Shown piece after piece: positions 4,940 through 12,911 of a stretch of DNA of 22,386 nucleotides. Position 1 is the first letter of the stretch; every line of letters begins with the position of its first letter. The stretch is from a virus. The notes under the pieces were generated by a model. It searched no databases, was not told the DNA's origin, and was given only the letters and a program-made list of their open reading frames with translations. Made by a program: the position numbers and the translations under genes. The stretch is from IMG/VR virus record IMGVR_UViG_3300032288_001182, positions 1 through 22,386 of that record; one strand, written 5' to 3'.

Positions 4940-7351
4940 ATGAGCATAGAAAAATCACTATACGCAGCCCCAGAGGGTTTAGCGGCATTAGACCAAGAGC
5001 CCGATATTGAGATTGAGATCGAGGATCCGGAGTCAGTAAAGTTAAGCATTGAAGGAGAAGAGATCCTTGAGATGCGCCAAGGTGAGGGGTCTGAAGACTT
5101 TAACGAGAACCTTGCTGACGTATTAGATGAAGGCACGATTCAGTCCTTAGCGGGCGATTTAGCAGAAGATATTAGTAACGACCTAGCCTCCCGCAAAGAC
5201 TGGGAGCAGATGTATAAAGACGGTATTACGTTATTGGGCTTGAAGTTCGAGGAAAGAACAGAGCCATGGGATGGCGCATGCGGTGTGTTCCACCCGATGA
5301 TTACAGAAGCGGTGGTGCGGTTCCAGTCAGACACCATCATGGAGACTTTTCCGGCAAGGGGCCCCGTACGTACACAGATAGTTGGTAAAGAAACGCCAGA
5401 GAAAAAAGAAGCGGCGACTCGTGTTGAAGAGGACATGAACTACCAGCTCACGGAGAAAATGCCTGAGTACCGCCCTGAGCACGAGAAGATGTTGTGGAAC
5501 CTGCCAAGTGCTGGTTCGGCGTTTAAGAAGGTGTACTACGACCCAAGCCTAGAGCGCCAAGTATCCATATTTATTCCAGCAGAAGATGTGATCCTGCCAT
5601 ACGGCGTCTCCGAAATTAACACCTGCCATCGCATTACCCACGTAATGCGCAAGAACAAAAACGACCTGTTAAAGCTCATGAATGCGGGCTTTTATCGGGA
5701 CGTTGAGCTAGGAGAGCCTAGCCGGTTCACAAGCGATATTCAAGAACGCAAGGACAAAGAGACTGGGTTCTCGGCATCTTATGACGACCGTTTTGAGATT
5801 TATGAGTCGCACGTTGACTTGGATATTCCTGGCTACGAGGACAAAGATAAGGACGGCGAGCCAACAGGTATTGCTCTGCCATATGTGGTTACGATGATCC
5901 GTGGCACGGACGAGGTCTTGGCAATTCGCCGTAATTGGAAAGAAGAAGACCCACTGAAGTTAAAGCGTCACCACTTCGTGCACTACCAGTACATCCCTGG
6001 ATATGGGGCGTATGGCTTTGGTTTGTTCCACCTGATCGGTGGTTATGCGAAGTCAGCAACATCCATAATGAGGCAGCTCGTAGATGCAGGTACGCTATCA
6101 AACCTGCCCGGTGGTCTAAAAGCCAGAGGACTGCGTATTAAGGGGGACGACACGCCAATTAGTCCGGGAGAGTTCCGTGACGTAGATCTGGGTAGTGGCA
6201 ATATTCGAGACAACATCCTGCCCCTGCCGTACAAAGAGCCTTCGATGGTTCTGTCGGGGTTGATGGACAAGATCGTTGAGGAAGGTAGACGCTTTGCGGC
6301 TACTTCGGATATGAAGATTGCCGATATGTCTAACCAAGCGCCGGTAGGAACCACACTGGCGATTCTGGAGCGGACGTTAAAAGTGATGTCGGCGGTTCAA
6401 GCCCGTGTACACTATTCGATGAAGCAAGAGTTGCAGTTATTGGCTGCGATTATCAGAGACTACACAGATGACGAATACACCTACGAGCCAGAAGACGGAA
6501 CAGCGCGTGCTAAGAAGGCGGACTATAGCAATGTTGAAGTGCTTCCCGTCTCAGACCCAAATGCGGCTACCCTTTCCCAAAGAGTCGTTCAGTACCAAGC
6601 TGTCATTCAATTGGCGCAGATGGCTCCACAGATTTACAATCTGCCAGTTTTACATCGTCAGATGTTGGAAGTGCTTGGTATTAAGCATGCGAGTAAGCTG
6701 GTGCCGTTGGAAGAAGACCAGAAACCGAAAGACCCAGTAACAGAGAATCAGAACGTTCTTAAGGGTAAACCCTTAAAGGCATTCTCGTATCAAGACCACG
6801 AAGCACACATCAAGGTGCACCAGATGGCGATGCAAGATCCCATCGTACAGCAACTTATTGGTCAGAACCCCATGGCGCAGGTTATACAGTCAGCCATGCA
6901 GGCACACATCGCCGAGCACGTGGGTTATGCGTATAGAAACAAAATAGAACTAGCCCTCGGCGTTGCACTGCCTAGCTCAGAAGATGAGCTCCCAGATGAG
7001 ATGGAGAAAGAGATCAGTCGCCTCATGGCAGAAGCCGCACCGCAGGTATTGGCAGAGTCCCAAGCCATGGCTGCTCAACAGCAAGCCCAGCAAAACGCTC
7101 AAGACCCAGTCTTACAGATGCAGATGCAAGAACTTGAGCTTAAGAAGCAAGAGTTGCAGCTCAAAGCCCAGAAACTACAGGTGGATGGGGCTGCCAAGAT
7201 GGACGAGCTAGCCATGAAGAAGCAAGAACTTGAGGCTAACGCTCAGCTTGAGATGATCAAATTGGGTCAAAAACAACAACTTGACGGCACTAAATTAGGT
7301 GTAGAAATAGCCAAAAGCCGCAGAGAAATGATGAAAAAGACGAAGGAGTAA
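4940..7351 (+). CDS. Portal protein (large, P22-like) with coiled-coil C-terminal extension
   Basis: This 803-residue protein forms the dodecameric ring at the capsid vertex through which DNA passes. Its place directly after the large terminase and its size fit large podovirus-type portals (P22's is about 725 residues). The central region includes the family-like stretch MRQLVDAGTLSNLPGGLKARG (around residues 378-398) and the helical segment beginning IVEEGRRFAATSD, typical of the stem region. The first 50 residues are very acidic (DIEIEIEDPES). From about residue 690 to the end is a Gln/Lys/Glu-rich coiled coil, reminiscent of the P22 portal barrel that extends into the capsid. An AGGA stretch precedes the ATG. 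Confidence 0.9.
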   Translation: MSIEKSLYAAPEGLAALDQEPDIEIEIEDPESVKLSIEGEEILEMRQGEGSEDFNENLADVLDEGTIQSLAGDLAEDISNDLASRKDWEQMYKDGITLLGLKFEERTEPWDGACGVFHPMITEAVVRFQSDTIMETFPARGPVRTQIVGKETPEKKEAATRVEEDMNYQLTEKMPEYRPEHEKMLWNLPSAGSAFKKVYYDPSLERQVSIFIPAEDVILPYGVSEINTCHRITHVMRKNKNDLLKLMNAGFYRDVELGEPSRFTSDIQERKDKETGFSASYDDRFEIYESHVDLDIPGYEDKDKDGEPTGIALPYVVTMIRGTDEVLAIRRNWKEEDPLKLKRHHFVHYQYIPGYGAYGFGLFHLIGGYAKSATSIMRQLVDAGTLSNLPGGLKARGLRIKGDDTPISPGEFRDVDLGSGNIRDNILPLPYKEPSMVLSGLMDKIVEEGRRFAATSDMKIADMSNQAPVGTTLAILERTLKVMSAVQARVHYSMKQELQLLAAIIRDYTDDEYTYEPEDGTARAKKADYSNVEVLPVSDPNAATLSQRVVQYQAVIQLAQMAPQIYNLPVLHRQMLEVLGIKHASKLVPLEEDQKPKDPVTENQNVLKGKPLKAFSYQDHEAHIKVHQMAMQDPIVQQLIGQNPMAQVIQSAMQAHIAEHVGYAYRNKIELALGVALPSSEDELPDEMEKEISRLMAEAAPQVLAESQAMAAQQQAQQNAQDPVLQMQMQELELKKQELQLKAQKLQVDGAAKMDELAMKKQELEANAQLEMIKLGQKQQLDGTKLGVEIAKSRREMMKKTKE

Positions 7352-7354
7352 TAC

Positions 7355-7561
7355 ATGCAACTAGAAACAATGAGTTTTGCCCAAGCGCTTAGAGACAAAA
7401 TTCGCTCGGACATGAACAACTTTACGGACGACATGGCTAGTGGACAGTGTATTGATCATGCGTCTTACAAAGAACTTTGCGGGGTGATTCGAGGTCTAGC
7501 CTACGCAGAGCGGCATTTAATTGACCTCGCTGACAACATAGAGAAGGCTAACGATGAGTGA
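7355..7561 (+). CDS. Small hypothetical protein between portal and co-chaperonin
   Basis: A 68-residue, probably all-helical protein (MQLETMSFAQALRDKIRSDM...). It has a strong GAAGGAG ribosome-binding site that lies within the end of the portal gene. Its end overlaps the next gene by 8 bases, so the two are translationally coupled. The helix-rich, mildly acidic sequence has two cysteines (residues 29 and 39 approximately) but no motif I can name. The location suggests a head-assembly accessory; function unknown. Confidence 0.75.
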   Translation: MQLETMSFAQALRDKIRSDMNNFTDDMASGQCIDHASYKELCGVIRGLAYAERHLIDLADNIEKANDE

Positions 7562-7982
7562 AGCTATAGCAGTTCCGGAGAAAGAGTTAATCCTGCCGCC
7601 GGGTGTAAAAGCCCCAGAAGTGGATGCAGAGTACGAATCAGCAGAAGTTAAGGCAAAAGCACTACCAGAGCCAAAAGGCTGGCGGATGCTGTGTGCTTTG
7701 ATTGACCCTGACGATACTTATGAAAGTGGTCTTGTAAAAGCCGATGCGACCAAGCAGGTTGAGGAGTTAACCTCCCCAGTGCTGTTTGTCATCAAAATCG
7801 GACCCACCGCATATGATCCAGAGAAGTTCCCAGAAGGGGCTTGGTGTAAGGAAGGCGACTTCGTTATTACCCGTCCGTATACCGGGACACGGATCAAAAT
7901 CCACGGCAAAGAGTTCCGCTTGATTAATGATGATCAAGTAGAAGCAACAGTCGAAGACCCACGCGGTATTTCCCGCGTTTAA
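7554..7982 (+). CDS. GroES-like co-chaperonin (Cpn10)
   Basis: In this 142-residue protein, residues 42-135 match the GroES fold layout. GWRMLCALIDPDD is the first strand. YESGLVKADATKQVEE (56-71) is in the place of the GroEL-binding mobile loop, including a Gly-Leu-Val hydrophobic group. VLFVIKIGP (76-84) matches the VVAVGPG strand. CKEGDFVITRPYTGTRIKIHGKEFRLINDDQVEATVED (98-135) closely follows the GroES pattern of VGD-V-F, a Y-G pair, and a closing 'DD-AVLE' strand. The first 40 residues are an acidic/proline extension absent from host GroES. Like T4 gp31, it probably partners host GroEL to fold capsid protein, which agrees with its place between portal and scaffold. Confidence 0.85.
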   Translation: MSEAIAVPEKELILPPGVKAPEVDAEYESAEVKAKALPEPKGWRMLCALIDPDDTYESGLVKADATKQVEELTSPVLFVIKIGPTAYDPEKFPEGAWCKEGDFVITRPYTGTRIKIHGKEFRLINDDQVEATVEDPRGISRV

Positions 7983-7994
7983 CAGGAGAAAAAT

Positions 7995-8972
7995 ATGCCA
8001 GATAATGACGAATTTAAGTTTCCTCACGAAACAGAGGACGAGGCGCAAGCCAATACCGAGATTGATATTGACGTATCGGCGGAATCCGATGTAGATATTG
8101 AAATTGAGGATGACACCCCTGAAATTGACCGCAAAGCCAAGCCGCTAGAGCGGGAAGTTGAAGACCCAACGGATGAAGAAATTGAGTCTTATACCAAGGG
8201 GGCACAGGCACGGATCAAAGAACTCACCCACGCACGTCACGACGAAAGACGGGCTAAAGAAGAGGCTTTGCGTGAAAAAGTTGAACTTGAGCGGTTAACT
8301 CAACAGATCTTAGATGAGAACCGCAGGCTCAAAGAGTATGTAAAAACAGGCGAAACGACATACCAAGAAACGCTACAGGCTAAAGCTGAAGCAGAGATGG
8401 AGATGGCGAGACGCAAGTTTAAAGAAGCACAGGAGTCTTACGACTCTGATGCCATGCTTGAAGCTCAAGAAAATTTGACTGATGCAAAGATGAAACTTGA
8501 AAGTGCAAAAAATTTCAAGCCAGCCTCTTTACAAAATTCAGAAAATGCAGTACAAACATACCAAACGGCTCCCGAAGCCCCCAAACTTGATGATAAGACC
8601 TTGCGCTGGCAAGCAAAAAACCAGTGGTTTGGATCTCCGGGATACGAGGAAATGACGGCCTTTGCACTAGGGCTGCACCAAAAACTAGTTGCTACCGGGG
8701 TAGACCCCCGCTCAGACGAATATTTCGATCGTGTCGACGGTCGCTTGAAGCAAGTGTTCCCAGAAGTCTTTAATGACGTAAAGAGCGCTGAACCGGTTAA
8801 GGCTGAGCCGACTAAAAAACCTGCGAATGTTGTGGCTTCTGCCACCCGTTCTTCGGGTGCTAAGAAAGTAATTAAGTTAACTGCTACGCAAGCTCGTCTT
8901 GCAGAAAAGTATGGCTTATCCCACAAACAGTATGCTCAGGAAATTTTAAAATTGGAGGCTCAAAATGGCTAA
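7995..8972 (+). CDS. Putative capsid scaffolding protein
   Basis: This 325-residue protein is highly charged. Residues 1-60 are strongly acidic (DIDVSAESDVDIEIEDDTPE), residues about 70-175 form a long Glu/Lys/Arg coiled coil, and a flexible middle follows. The C-terminus is a short Lys-containing helical hairpin, VIKLTATQARLAEKYGLSHK and onward. An acidic coiled-coil body with a small helical C-terminal domain just upstream of the major capsid gene is the usual architecture of phage scaffolds, where the C-terminal helices bind coat protein. No protease motif is seen, so it is probably a stand-alone scaffold. AGGAG precedes the ATG, and the end overlaps the next gene by 8 bases. Confidence 0.8.
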   Translation: MPDNDEFKFPHETEDEAQANTEIDIDVSAESDVDIEIEDDTPEIDRKAKPLEREVEDPTDEEIESYTKGAQARIKELTHARHDERRAKEEALREKVELERLTQQILDENRRLKEYVKTGETTYQETLQAKAEAEMEMARRKFKEAQESYDSDAMLEAQENLTDAKMKLESAKNFKPASLQNSENAVQTYQTAPEAPKLDDKTLRWQAKNQWFGSPGYEEMTAFALGLHQKLVATGVDPRSDEYFDRVDGRLKQVFPEVFNDVKSAEPVKAEPTKKPANVVASATRSSGAKKVIKLTATQARLAEKYGLSHKQYAQEILKLEAQNG

Positions 8973-9417
8973 TAACCGCACACCTCGTGAACAAGAATCA
9001 CGCGAAAAAAACCCAACTCGGTATGTTTATAAACCACCGAGCTCTTTACCAGATCCAGCACCAGATCCAGATTATGAGTTTCACTGGGTTGCAGTGGCGA
9101 TCGCAGGACAATCTAACCACACTAACGTGTCGCAGAGATTCCGTGATAACTGGGTTCCATGTAAAGCAGAAGACTATCCAGAGTTACAAGTTGAAGGTAA
9201 CAAGGATGGCAACGTAGAAATCGGTGGATTGCTTTTATGCAAGAAACCAAAAGAGATGGCTGAAGCCCGCAGAGACTATTTTGAGAAAAAAGCTCAACAG
9301 CAAATGGAATCTGTAGACAACAGCTTTATGAAAAATAGCAACCCAAATATGCCTTTGTTTGCTGAGCGTAAGAGCACAACAACTAAAGGACGTGGGTTTG
9401 GTGATGGAAATTCTTAA
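8965..9417 (+). CDS. Conserved phage head-region protein of unknown function
   Basis: A 150-residue protein beginning MANNRTPREQESREKNPTRY. The N-terminus is Pro/charged and probably disordered. The middle (YEFHWVAVAIAGQSNHTNVSQRF to LLLCKKP) looks like a compact beta-rich domain. The C-terminus is a Lys/Gln helix and a Gly-rich tail. It is coupled to the scaffold gene, with GGAGG 7 bases before its ATG inside that gene. I recognise this type from contigs of uncultured aquatic phages, where it sits in the same place, but I know of no assigned function. A minor head protein or capsid assembly accessory are the likeliest roles. Confidence 0.75.
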   Translation: MANNRTPREQESREKNPTRYVYKPPSSLPDPAPDPDYEFHWVAVAIAGQSNHTNVSQRFRDNWVPCKAEDYPELQVEGNKDGNVEIGGLLLCKKPKEMAEARRDYFEKKAQQQMESVDNSFMKNSNPNMPLFAERKSTTTKGRGFGDGNS

Positions 9418-9430
9418 CTAGGAGATTTAA

Positions 9431-10063
9431 ATGGCTTATCCAACCGTTGATACTCCCTATGGCTTACAGCCAATCAACAGCGTAGACGGCAAACCCTACG
9501 CTGGTGCAACCCGTCAATTGCCAATCGCAAGTACTTATAACACTGCGATTTTTAACGGGGATATTGTGACTGTAGTTGATGGGGGTACTATTGCACTGTC
9601 AGGCGTTACAGACGACTCTACAACTACTGCTGCTAACTACACCTATGGTGTATTTATGGGTGTTCAGTACACCAATGCGCAAGGTCAAACCGTTCAAGCT
9701 CAGTACTACCCAGGTAATGCTGCTGCAACGAATGCTATCGCTTATGTGGTAGATGACCCAATGGCTGCTTTTAAAGTAGCTGTTGTTGCCGCAAACAGCG
9801 TTGTACAGACTGTTAACCAAAGCGTTGTAGGTATTAACATGGCGATTCAACCAGAAGTACCACAGGGTAATACTACTACTGGTAATTCTTACACTGGCGT
9901 GCTCGTTCCTACCGATAACCGTGGTAACGCAGCAACCCTGCCAGTACGTTGTGTTGCCGTAGTTCCAGCAACTGCTACCGGTGCAAATGCCTTCACTGAA
10001 GTTGTAGTGAAGTTGAACAACCCACAAATACTCCGTACAACGGGTATTGATTACGCCGCTTAA
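9431..10063 (+). CDS. Putative capsid decoration or head structural protein
   Basis: A 210-residue protein rich in Ala, Val, Thr and Asn, almost without charged residues and predicted beta-rich. It opens MAYPTVDTPYGLQPINSVDG, a pattern I associate with a common head-gene neighbour in uncultured aquatic phages. It contains VDDPMAAFKVAVVAANSVV and ends in a short hydrophilic tail. There is no signal peptide. It directly precedes the major capsid gene with its own AGGAG site. The composition and place suggest a capsid-surface (decoration) protein or a second head subunit; mass spectrometry of a virion would settle it. Confidence 0.7.
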   Translation: MAYPTVDTPYGLQPINSVDGKPYAGATRQLPIASTYNTAIFNGDIVTVVDGGTIALSGVTDDSTTTAANYTYGVFMGVQYTNAQGQTVQAQYYPGNAAATNAIAYVVDDPMAAFKVAVVAANSVVQTVNQSVVGINMAIQPEVPQGNTTTGNSYTGVLVPTDNRGNAATLPVRCVAVVPATATGANAFTEVVVKLNNPQILRTTGIDYAA

Positions 10064-10074
10064 GGAGCATATAA

Positions 10075-10989
10075 ATGGCTATTTCACGCGCACAACTACT
10101 TAAAGAGTTGCTCCCAGGCTTAAACGCTTTGTTCGGTTTAGAGTACAAGCGTTACGGCGAAGAGCACAAAGAGATCTACGAAACTGAGAAATCAGAGCGT
10201 AGCTTTGAAGAAGAAACCAAGCTGTCCGGCTTCTCTGCTGCACCAGTCAAGAACGAGGGCTCAGCCATCGCTTATGACAATGCACAAGAGGCATTTACAG
10301 CTCGCTATAACCACGAAACCATCGCCCTCGGCTTCTCCATCACTGAAGAGGCAATCGAGGACAACTTGTATGACAGCCTTTCTGGTCGTTATACCAAGGC
10401 TTTGGCTCGTGCTATGGCTTACACCAAGCAGGTTAAATCTGCGGCTGTGTTGAACAATGGCTTCACCAATTCCAGCCAGTATTACGGCGGCGACGGTGTA
10501 CCTCTGTTCTCTACTTCACATCCGTTGGTTTCTGGTGGTGTTAACAGCAACCGTCCTTCCACTAACTCTGACTTGAATGAGACTTCGTTGGAAAACGCAG
10601 TTATTCAAATCGCAGCTTGGACAGACGAGCGTGGCTTGCTCATCGCAGCAATGCCCCGTAAGTTGATCATCCCACCAGCACTACAGTTCGTTGCAACTCG
10701 TTTACTTGAGACTAACCTCCGTGTTGGTACCACTGACAACGACATCAACGCATTGAAGAACAATGGTTCGATCCCAGAAGGTTACGCAATTAACCACTAT
10801 CTGACCGACACCAATGCTTGGTTCTTGACAACTGATGTACCTAACGGCATGAAGCATTTTGAGCGTATGCCTTTAAGTAACTCAATGGACGGCGACTTCG
10901 ATACTGGTAACGTACGTTACAAGTCTCGTGAGCGTTATTCGTTTGGCTGGTCTGATCCACTCGGAATGTTTGGTTCACCAGGAGCGTAA
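10075..10989 (+). CDS. Major capsid protein (HK97-fold type)
   Basis: A 304-residue protein. The N-terminal 45 residues are charged and helical (LLKELLPGLNALFGLEYKRYGEE), compatible with a scaffold-contacting arm. It has an E-loop-like segment and the central helix GFSITEEAIEDNLYDSLSGR with ALARAMAYTKQVKSAAVLNNGF. The latter is close in style to Mu gpT-like major head subunits (spine helix region followed by ALLNNGF). The stretch PRKLIIPPALQFVATRLLE matches the P-domain strand-helix seen in such capsids. The preceding AAGGAG is one of the strongest sites in the window, and the gene ends at a strong terminator, both fitting very high expression. Confidence 0.88.
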   Translation: MAISRAQLLKELLPGLNALFGLEYKRYGEEHKEIYETEKSERSFEEETKLSGFSAAPVKNEGSAIAYDNAQEAFTARYNHETIALGFSITEEAIEDNLYDSLSGRYTKALARAMAYTKQVKSAAVLNNGFTNSSQYYGGDGVPLFSTSHPLVSGGVNSNRPSTNSDLNETSLENAVIQIAAWTDERGLLIAAMPRKLIIPPALQFVATRLLETNLRVGTTDNDINALKNNGSIPEGYAINHYLTDTNAWFLTTDVPNGMKHFERMPLSNSMDGDFDTGNVRYKSRERYSFGWSDPLGMFGSPGA

Positions 10990-10991
10990 TA

Positions 10992-11020
10992 AAAAAGGGG
11001 AGCCAAAAACTCCCCTTTTT
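10992..11020 (+). terminator. Strong intrinsic terminator after the capsid gene
   Basis: AAAAAGGGGAG (10992-11002) and CTCCCCTTTTT (11010-11020) are perfect inverted copies around a 7-base loop, ending in a T-run that continues into a T-rich stretch. It is almost symmetrical and could work in both directions, but lies 2 bases after the capsid stop. Confidence 0.9.
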
Positions 11021-11039
11021 GTTTTATTTGTTGTAAGAT

Positions 11040-11068
11040 TTGATTTATCTGGGTGAATCGCTTATCAA
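11040..11068 (+). promoter_or_regulatory. Possible sigma-70-like promoter restarting transcription after the capsid gene
   Basis: TTGATT (11040-11045) is followed after exactly 17 bases by TATCAA (11063-11068), each 4 of 6 to consensus. It lies between the capsid terminator and the next gene start at 11130, which is where a new promoter would be needed. Confidence 0.4.
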
Positions 11069-11129
11069 ACCGCCCCAGCGGACGCATACACGATTGATAG
11101 GCTGAACTTTGTATGAAGGACAATTTATT

Positions 11130-11630
11130 ATGGCAACAGCAACTACCTCAGCCGTATGGCGCTCCACTGGTGGAGATCAAACACGCACTGCAGAAGCAGG
11201 CTCCATGGTTATGGCAGTCCCCTTCTATATTGCAAATACTGCAGCAACCGCAAACGTACTCAACGTTGTTAACGGAAACGCTTTAATTCTTCCCGCTGGC
11301 GCAGTAGTAACAGAAGTTATTGTTTCTAGCGGTGGCGGCGGTAATGCTACATCTAACGTAGGGTTTACCCCACTAATCAGCGTTGGTCCTGGTCAAACTA
11401 CCACTCTTGGTACAAACGTTCCTACTGGTTTTGTTTCTGCTGGTAACGTATCTGCTCGTACAATATTTACTGTTGGCGGTACAGGTGGTGGTGCTTCTTT
11501 GGGTAACGTAGCTAACGCAACTAACTTAGTTGTTGTTACTAATACTCAGGGTGCTACTAGTGCGATTGCCGGTGTGGTAAGTGGAAGAATCATTTATCAC
11601 GTAGCTGACGCTGGACAACAAAGCGTCTAA
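11130..11630 (+). CDS. Small beta-rich structural protein
   Basis: A 166-residue protein from the ATG at 11130 (MATATTSAVWRSTGGDQTR). The open frame reaches a TTG at 11109, but AAGGA at 11116-11120 is correctly spaced only for 11130. It is Gly/Ala/Thr/Val-rich with very few charged residues, and predicted beta strands carry turn motifs such as SSGGGGNA and GGTGGGAS. This resembles head decoration or virion-surface proteins; no specific family is recognised. It is the first gene after the capsid terminator and starts a new tightly packed gene row. Confidence 0.7.
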   Translation: MATATTSAVWRSTGGDQTRTAEAGSMVMAVPFYIANTAATANVLNVVNGNALILPAGAVVTEVIVSSGGGGNATSNVGFTPLISVGPGQTTTLGTNVPTGFVSAGNVSARTIFTVGGTGGGASLGNVANATNLVVVTNTQGATSAIAGVVSGRIIYHVADAGQQSV

Positions 11631-11641
11631 GGAGAAGCATC

Positions 11642-12136
11642 ATGACGATGCAATATGACGTAAAAGCAGCGCATTTAAATGCTACCGGCATAGCGTATTT
11701 AGGGCGTACCCGTTTAAAGGGCTTGTTAACTGTTGGTAGCACAACCGCAGGGGTGGTTAATCTTTGGGACTCCACCACAGCAGCTTTGGGCGGTACATAT
11801 AGCCGTACGGGTAATACTGTTACTGTTACTGTTACTTCGCATGGCTTAGCTAATGGACAGGCATTTGGTTTTGCTGCCTCTACTGGTAATGCTTCAAGCG
11901 GTAACTTTACGGTTGCTTCAGTGGCTAACGCCAATGCGTTTACCTTTACGGATACCCTAAATACTGGCTCTACTACTGGTAACTGTGGCATTAACACCCG
12001 TTGGTTGATGTCGTTTGATACAGCTAATAACCAAGCAGAAACCTATTTGTTACTGCCCGGCGAGGGCATTTTGGCACAAAACGGTATTTCTGTTGGTTTA
12101 GCTAACCAAACCAGCATGACGGTGTTTTATGGCTAA
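11642..12136 (+). CDS. Small structural protein with an inserted beta domain
   Basis: This 164-residue protein has its own AGGAG site. Residues about 50-115 (GTYSRTGNTVTVTVTSHGLA to FTFTDTLN) form a self-contained beta module. The 'Y-R-TGNTVTVT---HGLA-G----------TG--SSG-FTV-SV-NAN-FT-T' pattern is one I recognise from many phage tail and decoration proteins, where it occurs as a mobile module. The flanking parts (residues 1-45 and 118-164) read like one continuous small beta domain split by it. The end overlaps the next gene by 8 bases. It is probably virion-surface; exact role unknown. Confidence 0.65.
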   Translation: MTMQYDVKAAHLNATGIAYLGRTRLKGLLTVGSTTAGVVNLWDSTTAALGGTYSRTGNTVTVTVTSHGLANGQAFGFAASTGNASSGNFTVASVANANAFTFTDTLNTGSTTGNCGINTRWLMSFDTANNQAETYLLLPGEGILAQNGISVGLANQTSMTVFYG

Positions 12137-12449
12137 GAGCCCTGCTTGGACTCGTAAGGAAGGCAAAAACCCCGAAGGCGGTCTAAACGCCAAGGGGCGT
12201 GCCTCGTATAACGCCGCTAACCCTGGGAAACCGGGGCTAAAAGCTCCTCAGCCAGAAGGCGGTCCAAGACGTGATTCGTTCTGTGCCCGCATGAAAGGCA
12301 TGAAGAAAAAGCTAACCAGCGCTAAAACTGCCAACGACCCCAACAGCCGCATCAACAAGTCCCTGCGGGCTTGGAACTGCAAAGAAGGTGGGGCTGTACG
12401 TGGCGGTGGTTGCGAAGTCCGTGGTAAGACTAAAGGAAGGATAGTGTGA
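12129..12449 (+). CDS. Basic small protein, DUF6321-like, with C-terminal RGGGC-type tag
   Basis: A 106-residue, strongly basic protein. The beginning (KSPAWTRKEGKNPEGGLNAK, residues 3-22, then GRASYNAANPGKP) and the following RRDSFCARMKGMKKK and SRINKSLRAWNC match my memory of the phage family called DUF6321; I have not checked that name. After a short linker it ends in RGGGCEVRGKTKGRIV (91-106), the 16-residue tag shared by four downstream proteins. AAAGGAAGG in the tag's DNA is the ribosome-binding site of the next gene. The charge suggests nucleic acid binding, perhaps a virion DNA-condensing or ejected protein. Confidence 0.75.
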   Translation: MAKSPAWTRKEGKNPEGGLNAKGRASYNAANPGKPGLKAPQPEGGPRRDSFCARMKGMKKKLTSAKTANDPNSRINKSLRAWNCKEGGAVRGGGCEVRGKTKGRIV

Positions 12450-12450
12450 T

Positions 12451-12651
12451 ATGGCTATCGGTGAACGCCCAGAAGATTTAGAAACTTTAAGAAAAGCCTT
12501 TGGTGAAGTAGAAGGCGCATACGGTAAAGTTTTTCCAAGTATTCAAGGGCAATTAACAGGTTCTTTACCAGCGCAGAAAAAAGCCAAAGGAGGCAAAATT
12601 CGTGGCGGTGGTTGTGAGATTCGTGGCAAAACTAAAGGACGGATGGTCTGA
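12451..12651 (+). CDS. Small tagged protein (66 aa)
   Basis: A 66-residue protein. A short acidic helical part (ERPEDLETLRKAFGEVEGAYG) is followed by a linker KKAKGGKI and the 16-residue tag RGGGCEIRGKTKGRMV (51-66). The tag differs from the one just upstream by only two residues, and its DNA is also very similar, which suggests recent duplication. Its stop overlaps the next ATG (TGATG), with AAAGGA from the tag codons 11 bases before that ATG. No family is recognised apart from the tag. Confidence 0.65.
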   Translation: MAIGERPEDLETLRKAFGEVEGAYGKVFPSIQGQLTGSLPAQKKAKGGKIRGGGCEIRGKTKGRMV

Positions 12652-12911
12652 TGGAACTAATAATTAGCATTGTTCTTGGGCTGTGGTCTTTGGCACTAAG
12701 CGTAGTGTTATCTATTATTGGCTATGCAGTGAGAGAAAAATTGGACAAGATTAAAGAATTGGATGAGAAGTTAAACGCAACCAGAGTGGAGGTAGCTCGT
12801 GATAACGTTACTCAAGCAGAAATTGACAAAATTATGGTCCACATTGACCAGCGCTTTAATAAACTTGAAGACAAAATTGACCAACTTATTCAGAAAGGGT
12901 TAACAGCATGA
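12651..12911 (+). CDS. Small membrane protein: N-terminal transmembrane helix plus coiled coil
   Basis: An 86-residue protein and the only clear membrane protein in the window. Residues 2-27 (LIISIVLGLWSLALSVVLSI) form one transmembrane helix. Residues about 29-80 are a heptad-like Lys/Glu/Asp coiled coil (EKLDKIKELDEKL and RFNKLEDKIDQLIQK). There is no signal cleavage site or lipobox. Candidates are a holin-like or spanin-like lysis factor, or an ejected membrane-contact protein. I see no lysozyme next to it, so lysis is only one option. It overlaps both neighbours by 1-4 bases, so expression is coupled to the tagged basic proteins. Confidence 0.7.
   Translation: MELIISIVLGLWSLALSVVLSIIGYAVREKLDKIKELDEKLNATRVEVARDNVTQAEIDKIMVHIDQRFNKLEDKIDQLIQKGLTA

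Noticed and set aside
11590-11997. Long minus-strand frame opposite the 11642-12136 gene
   Set aside because: Opposite-strand frame of a Thr/Val/Ala-rich gene, with the low-information composition expected from antisense reading.
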